This document shows positions 61,062 to 64,000 of a stretch of 64,000 bases of DNA, in pieces. The notes under the pieces are model-generated. The model ran no database searches. It saw only the letters and a list, made by a program, of their open reading frames with translations, and was not told the origin of the DNA. The position numbers and the translations under genes are program-made. This DNA is from RGIG8124 sp045130665 (GTDB lineage Bacteria > Bacillota > Clostridia > Christensenellales > CAG-917), in contig JBGUQC010000003.1 of the NCBI GenBank assembly GCA_045130665.1, positions 124,001-188,000 of the forward strand, written 5' to 3'. Within the stretch, counting starts at the first letter, position 1. Each line of letters starts with the position of its first letter.

Positions 61062-62000
61062 ATGATGAAAAAAGTTATTGCAATGGGCGAAAGTTTAATA
61101 GACTTTATGCCGATAGGAGAGAATGAATTTGCAGCTAAACCTGGCGGTGCACCAGCTAATGTTTGTGCATGTGTTTCAAGGCTTGGAGGCAGAGGATATT
61201 ATCTTGGTAGAATGGCCACAGATACATTTGCATCCTTTTTAAAGGATGAGATGAGTAAATGTGACATAAATTTAGAGTATGTAGTTGATGATCCAAAAGC
61301 TAAAACTGCACTCGCTTTTGTGACCTTAAAAAATGGCGAAAGATCTTTCTCATTTTATAGAGATGATACCGCCGATTTAAGGTTTGCTCCAGAGGATATA
61401 AAACCAGGAATGCTAGAAAAAGGAGACGTTCTTCATTTCGGTTCATTAGGACTTGGTTCTGCATCTTCAAGGAAGGCTCATGCAAAAGCAATTATGCAAG
61501 CTGAAAGTGTTGGGGCAATAGTTTCTTTTGATATCAACATTAGAGAAAATTTATGGTCTTCAAGGAAGGAAATGTTAGATGCAATAGTTGGTTTCCTACC
61601 TTATGCAGATATCATAAAAATGTCTGATGATGAACTTGCAATTATGTGCGGTAGAGAAGGTATTTCTTTAAGTACAGAAAAGGATGATATTAAGAGTATT
61701 TTTGCCATCTCAGATAAGGCAAGTTTAATAGTCTTAACAAAGGGTGAAAATGGTGCAACAGTCTATGACAGAAACTTAAATAACCACTCGGTGTCTGCTA
61801 TCAAAGGCAATGTTGTAGATACAACTGGAGCAGGAGATAGTTTCATCGGATCCATCCTATATTTGTTAAGTTCAGGTGAGGCAGATTTAAGTGTAAATGG
61901 CATGAAAAAAGCAATGGAATTTGCAACAAAAGTAAGCTCAATTGTGTGCTCAAAAAAAGGTGCAATGAATGCCATGCCAACAAAAAATCAAGTGAAATAA
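61062..62000 (+). CDS. PfkB-family carbohydrate kinase (fructokinase-like)
   Basis: A 312-residue ribokinase-family protein. KPGGAPANVCACVSRLGG binds the sugar, and VVDTTGAGDSFIGSILYLLS gives the anion hole and catalytic Asp. The early MGESLIDFMP resembles fructokinases, so fructose is the likely substrate. No SD is visible; the ATG follows TTAAAT by five bases, so a leaderless transcript starting from TTTGCA-N16-TTAAAT is possible. A tandem ATGATG makes the exact first codon uncertain. Confidence 0.88.
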   Translation: MMKKVIAMGESLIDFMPIGENEFAAKPGGAPANVCACVSRLGGRGYYLGRMATDTFASFLKDEMSKCDINLEYVVDDPKAKTALAFVTLKNGERSFSFYRDDTADLRFAPEDIKPGMLEKGDVLHFGSLGLGSASSRKAHAKAIMQAESVGAIVSFDINIRENLWSSRKEMLDAIVGFLPYADIIKMSDDELAIMCGREGISLSTEKDDIKSIFAISDKASLIVLTKGENGATVYDRNLNNHSVSAIKGNVVDTTGAGDSFIGSILYLLSSGEADLSVNGMKKAMEFATKVSSIVCSKKGAMNAMPTKNQVK

Positions 62001-62021
62001 TTTTATTAAATAATAAAAGAC

Positions 62022-62050
62022 TTGATTAATTTTTATAAACAATGTAAAAT
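62022..62050 (+). promoter_or_regulatory. Promoter of fhs
   Basis: TTGATT (62022-62027) and TAAAAT (62045-62050) are 17 bases apart. The 5' leader is short and AT-rich; no tetrahydrofolate riboswitch fold is apparent. Confidence 0.6.
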
Positions 62051-62094
62051 AATATAAAATTATTTTAAAAATCATATAAAAGAGAGGGTAATCT

Positions 62095-63741
62095 ATGTTA
62101 ACAGATATTGAAATTGCGCAAAGCGTCAAAATGAAACCAATCAAAGAAATTGCAGCATCTATTGGTATTAAAGAAGAAGACTTAGAGCTTTACGGCAACT
62201 ACAAAGCCAAGGTTGTTTGCAAAGGCAACAAGAAAGGTAAATTAGTACTTGTTACAGCTATCAACCCAACACCAGCAGGTGAAGGAAAGACCACAGTTAC
62301 AGTTGGTCTTGGAGATGCTTTCAAAGTATTAGGAAAATCCGTTACCTTAGCATTAAGAGAACCATCATTAGGACCAGTTTTCGGTATTAAAGGTGGAGCA
62401 GCTGGTGGTGGCTGGGCACAAGTTGTTCCAATGGATGATTTGAACTTACATTTCACAGGTGATATTCATGCTGTAACTGCAGCTAACAACTTGTTATCTG
62501 CAATGATTGATAACCATGTATTCCATGGAAATGAATTAGGTATTTCTGAAATTACATGGCACAGATGTATGGATATGAACGATAGAGCTCTTCGTAGAAT
62601 TATCGTAGATCCAAACGGAACAATCTCACCAGAAACACAAAGAGATGAAAGTTTTGATATCACAACCGCAAGTGAAGCAATGGCAATTCTTTGCTTAGCA
62701 AATGATCCACAAGACTTAAAGAGAAGACTTGGTAACATCATTATTGGTTACAATAAAGAAGGAAAACCAGTTACAGCTAGAGACTTAAAGGCAGATAACC
62801 CAATGGCTATCTTACTTAAGGATGCAATTAAACCAAACCTCGTTCAAACAATCGGCGGAGTACCAACATTTATCCATGGTGGTCCATTCGCAAATATCGC
62901 ACATGGCTGCAACAGTATTATCGCAACAAGAACAGCTCTCTCATATGCAGACTATGTGATTACTGAGGCAGGATTCGGTGCAGACTTAGGTGCAGAGAAA
63001 TTCTTAGATATCAAATGTAGAAAGGGTGGCTTAGAGCCAGATGCAATCGTATTAGTTGCAACGGCTCGTGCACTCAAGTATGGTGGATATGCTGCAGATC
63101 CAAAGGTAGAAGACTTAGAAGCACTTTCTAAGGGTCTTGGAAACCTTGAAAAACATATTGAAAACATTAAAAATGTTTATAATATGCCAGTTGTTGTTGC
63201 AATCAACAGATTCGTACAAGATACAGATGCTGAATTGAAGTTAATTGAAGATAGATGCGCTGCATTAGGTGTAGAGTGCTCAATGACAGAAGTTTGGGCA
63301 AAAGGCGGCGAAGGTGGCGTAGACCTTGCACAAAAAGTTATCAAAGCAATTGATAGCAAGAAAGGTAAACTCACATATTCATATCCTTTGGATATGTCCA
63401 TCAAAGATAAGATTATCGCAGTTGCAACAAAGATCTATGGTGCAGATGGCGTAGACTTCGAAGATGAAGCATTAAGACATCTTGAAATTCTTGAAAAGAC
63501 AGAATCAAAAGATCAACAAGTTTGTATTGCAAAGACACAATATTCCTTAACAGACGATCCAAAGAAGTTAGGAAGACCAACAGGCTTCAGAATCACAGTT
63601 AGAGACGTTGTATATAGAGGCGGCGCAGAATTTACAGTTGTATTAACAGGTAAGTTATTATTAATGCCAGGACTTCCAAAAGTTCCAGCAGCTGCTAAGA
63701 TGACAATCGACGAAAACGGAAAGATTGAAGGCTTATTCTAA
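62095..63741 (+). CDS. fhs: Formate-tetrahydrofolate ligase
   Basis: A 548-residue enzyme of usual length, making 10-formyl-THF from formate, THF and ATP. The P-loop is TPAGEGKTTVTVGLGDAF near residue 63, followed by REPSLGPVFGIKGGAAGGG and FTGDIHAVTAANNL, all invariant regions. In anaerobes it feeds purine synthesis and can serve acetogenic or glycine-related C1 flow. It overlaps the next ATG by one base. SD GAGAGGG. Confidence 0.97.
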   Translation: MLTDIEIAQSVKMKPIKEIAASIGIKEEDLELYGNYKAKVVCKGNKKGKLVLVTAINPTPAGEGKTTVTVGLGDAFKVLGKSVTLALREPSLGPVFGIKGGAAGGGWAQVVPMDDLNLHFTGDIHAVTAANNLLSAMIDNHVFHGNELGISEITWHRCMDMNDRALRRIIVDPNGTISPETQRDESFDITTASEAMAILCLANDPQDLKRRLGNIIIGYNKEGKPVTARDLKADNPMAILLKDAIKPNLVQTIGGVPTFIHGGPFANIAHGCNSIIATRTALSYADYVITEAGFGADLGAEKFLDIKCRKGGLEPDAIVLVATARALKYGGYAADPKVEDLEALSKGLGNLEKHIENIKNVYNMPVVVAINRFVQDTDAELKLIEDRCAALGVECSMTEVWAKGGEGGVDLAQKVIKAIDSKKGKLTYSYPLDMSIKDKIIAVATKIYGADGVDFEDEALRHLEILEKTESKDQQVCIAKTQYSLTDDPKKLGRPTGFRITVRDVVYRGGAEFTVVLTGKLLLMPGLPKVPAAAKMTIDENGKIEGLF

Positions 63742-64000
63742 TGAAAGATTTTCTAAAAGAGCATAAGTGGGAATATATTACCGCACTTGTATCACTAATA
63801 GTTTTTCTAGTAATAGGTGCGGTGATTCTCTTTATGCCTTTAGATACTTTTCAGATAGACGATGAGATAACCTTTAGAGTCTTAGATGAAAGATTCTATT
63901 ACGAAGGCACAGATGTTTACGATTTATTTGCAAACATATCTCAAAGCGCCTATCAAAGATATAAATTATTTGTTGTTCTAGATTTCGTTATTATTGGTGC
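63741..64000 (+). CDS. Unknown membrane protein, N-terminal part
   Basis: An open frame begins at ATG 63741, overlapping the fhs stop, and runs off the window. The visible 86 residues are a short charged start (MKDFLKEHKWEY), a hydrophobic helix (ITALVSLIVFLVIGAVILF), an extracytoplasmic-looking stretch rich in D/E/Y, and the beginning of a second helix (LFVVLDFVIIG). No family is recognised. Coupling to fhs suggests co-expression, not function. Confidence 0.7.
   Translation, partial: MKDFLKEHKWEYITALVSLIVFLVIGAVILFMPLDTFQIDDEITFRVLDERFYYEGTDVYDLFANISQSAYQRYKLFVVLDFVIIG

Noticed and set aside
62001..62094. THF riboswitch upstream of fhs
   Set aside because: The leader is about 40 bases after the predicted start and almost pure A/T, too short and unstructured for a riboswitch.

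Overview
The window is AT-rich (roughly one third G+C by eye), uses AGA as its main arginine codon, and is packed with co-directional operons joined by ATGA overlaps. Gene content points to a Bacillota (Firmicutes) bacterium of the class Clostridia, probably an anaerobe from a gut-like habitat. Indicators are class III fructose-bisphosphatase, short HisG with HisZ, a YerC/TrpR-family gene heading the his operon, a YolD plus Y-family polymerase pair, formate-THF ligase, a Na+-pumping decarboxylase, and a surface protein with Ig-like modules and cysteine-rich 'ATCTxxG' modules. No rRNA, tRNA, CRISPR array, insertion sequence or phage gene was seen. Species cannot be named from the sequence.

Layout. 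1-2524: end of a pyr operon (pyrD', pyrF, pyrE) plus an Mrp-type Fe-S carrier ATPase. 2658-15131: a biosynthetic and signalling island made of a phosphopantetheinyl transferase, a 2405-residue NRPS (C-A-T-C-A-T-reductase), a MATE transporter fused to an RsbW-like ATPase domain, a STAS protein, a membrane SpoIIE-type phosphatase and a small lipoprotein. 15217-16296: a lone DUF1016/PDDEXK nuclease. 16412-22972: two divergent genes, a membrane-spanning regulator (beta-helix outside, LuxR helix-turn-helix inside) and a 1468-residue surface protein, with GGGTA-N8-TACCC repeats between them. 23071-24966: two half-size chromate-family transporters and a TetR regulator. 25090-32685: a complete his operon (hisR-like, Z, G, D, C, B, H, A, F, IE). 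32774-35902: a cytidylate-kinase-like protein, ACT and UPF0210 proteins, and a phosphoribosyltransferase. 36082-38501: Y-family polymerase, YolD, HAD phosphatase. 38666-43524: TetR plus a deo nucleoside salvage operon. 43613-48611: DEAD-box helicase and a four-gene oxaloacetate decarboxylase Na+ pump. 48650-55585: U32 protein, biotin ligase, class III FBPase, radical SAM protein, RlmI-like methyltransferase. 55714-64000: membrane M28 peptidase, DUF998 protein, SGNH lipoprotein, alpha/beta hydrolase, PfkB kinase, formate-THF ligase and the start of an unknown membrane protein.

How the parts work together. The NRPS should release a dipeptide (probably N-acylated) as an aldehyde or alcohol. It is activated by the adjacent PPTase and plausibly exported by the MATE protein. 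That exporter carries the kinase/anti-sigma-like domain of a partner-switching system whose other two members (STAS, phosphatase) are the next two genes, while no sigma factor is encoded nearby. This is the best candidate for a new arrangement: export coupled to, or controlled by, an RsbU/V/W-like switch. The second candidate is the transmembrane LuxR-type regulator facing a giant surface protein across a promoter region with two matching 18-bp palindromes; its own start looks leaderless. Several other genes have clean operator-like palindromes placed on their promoters (TetR at 24379, hisR-like, deo TetR, fbp, the esterase at 60068). An 18-bp TGTRCA-type site is shared by the nuclease gene and the Y-family polymerase gene.
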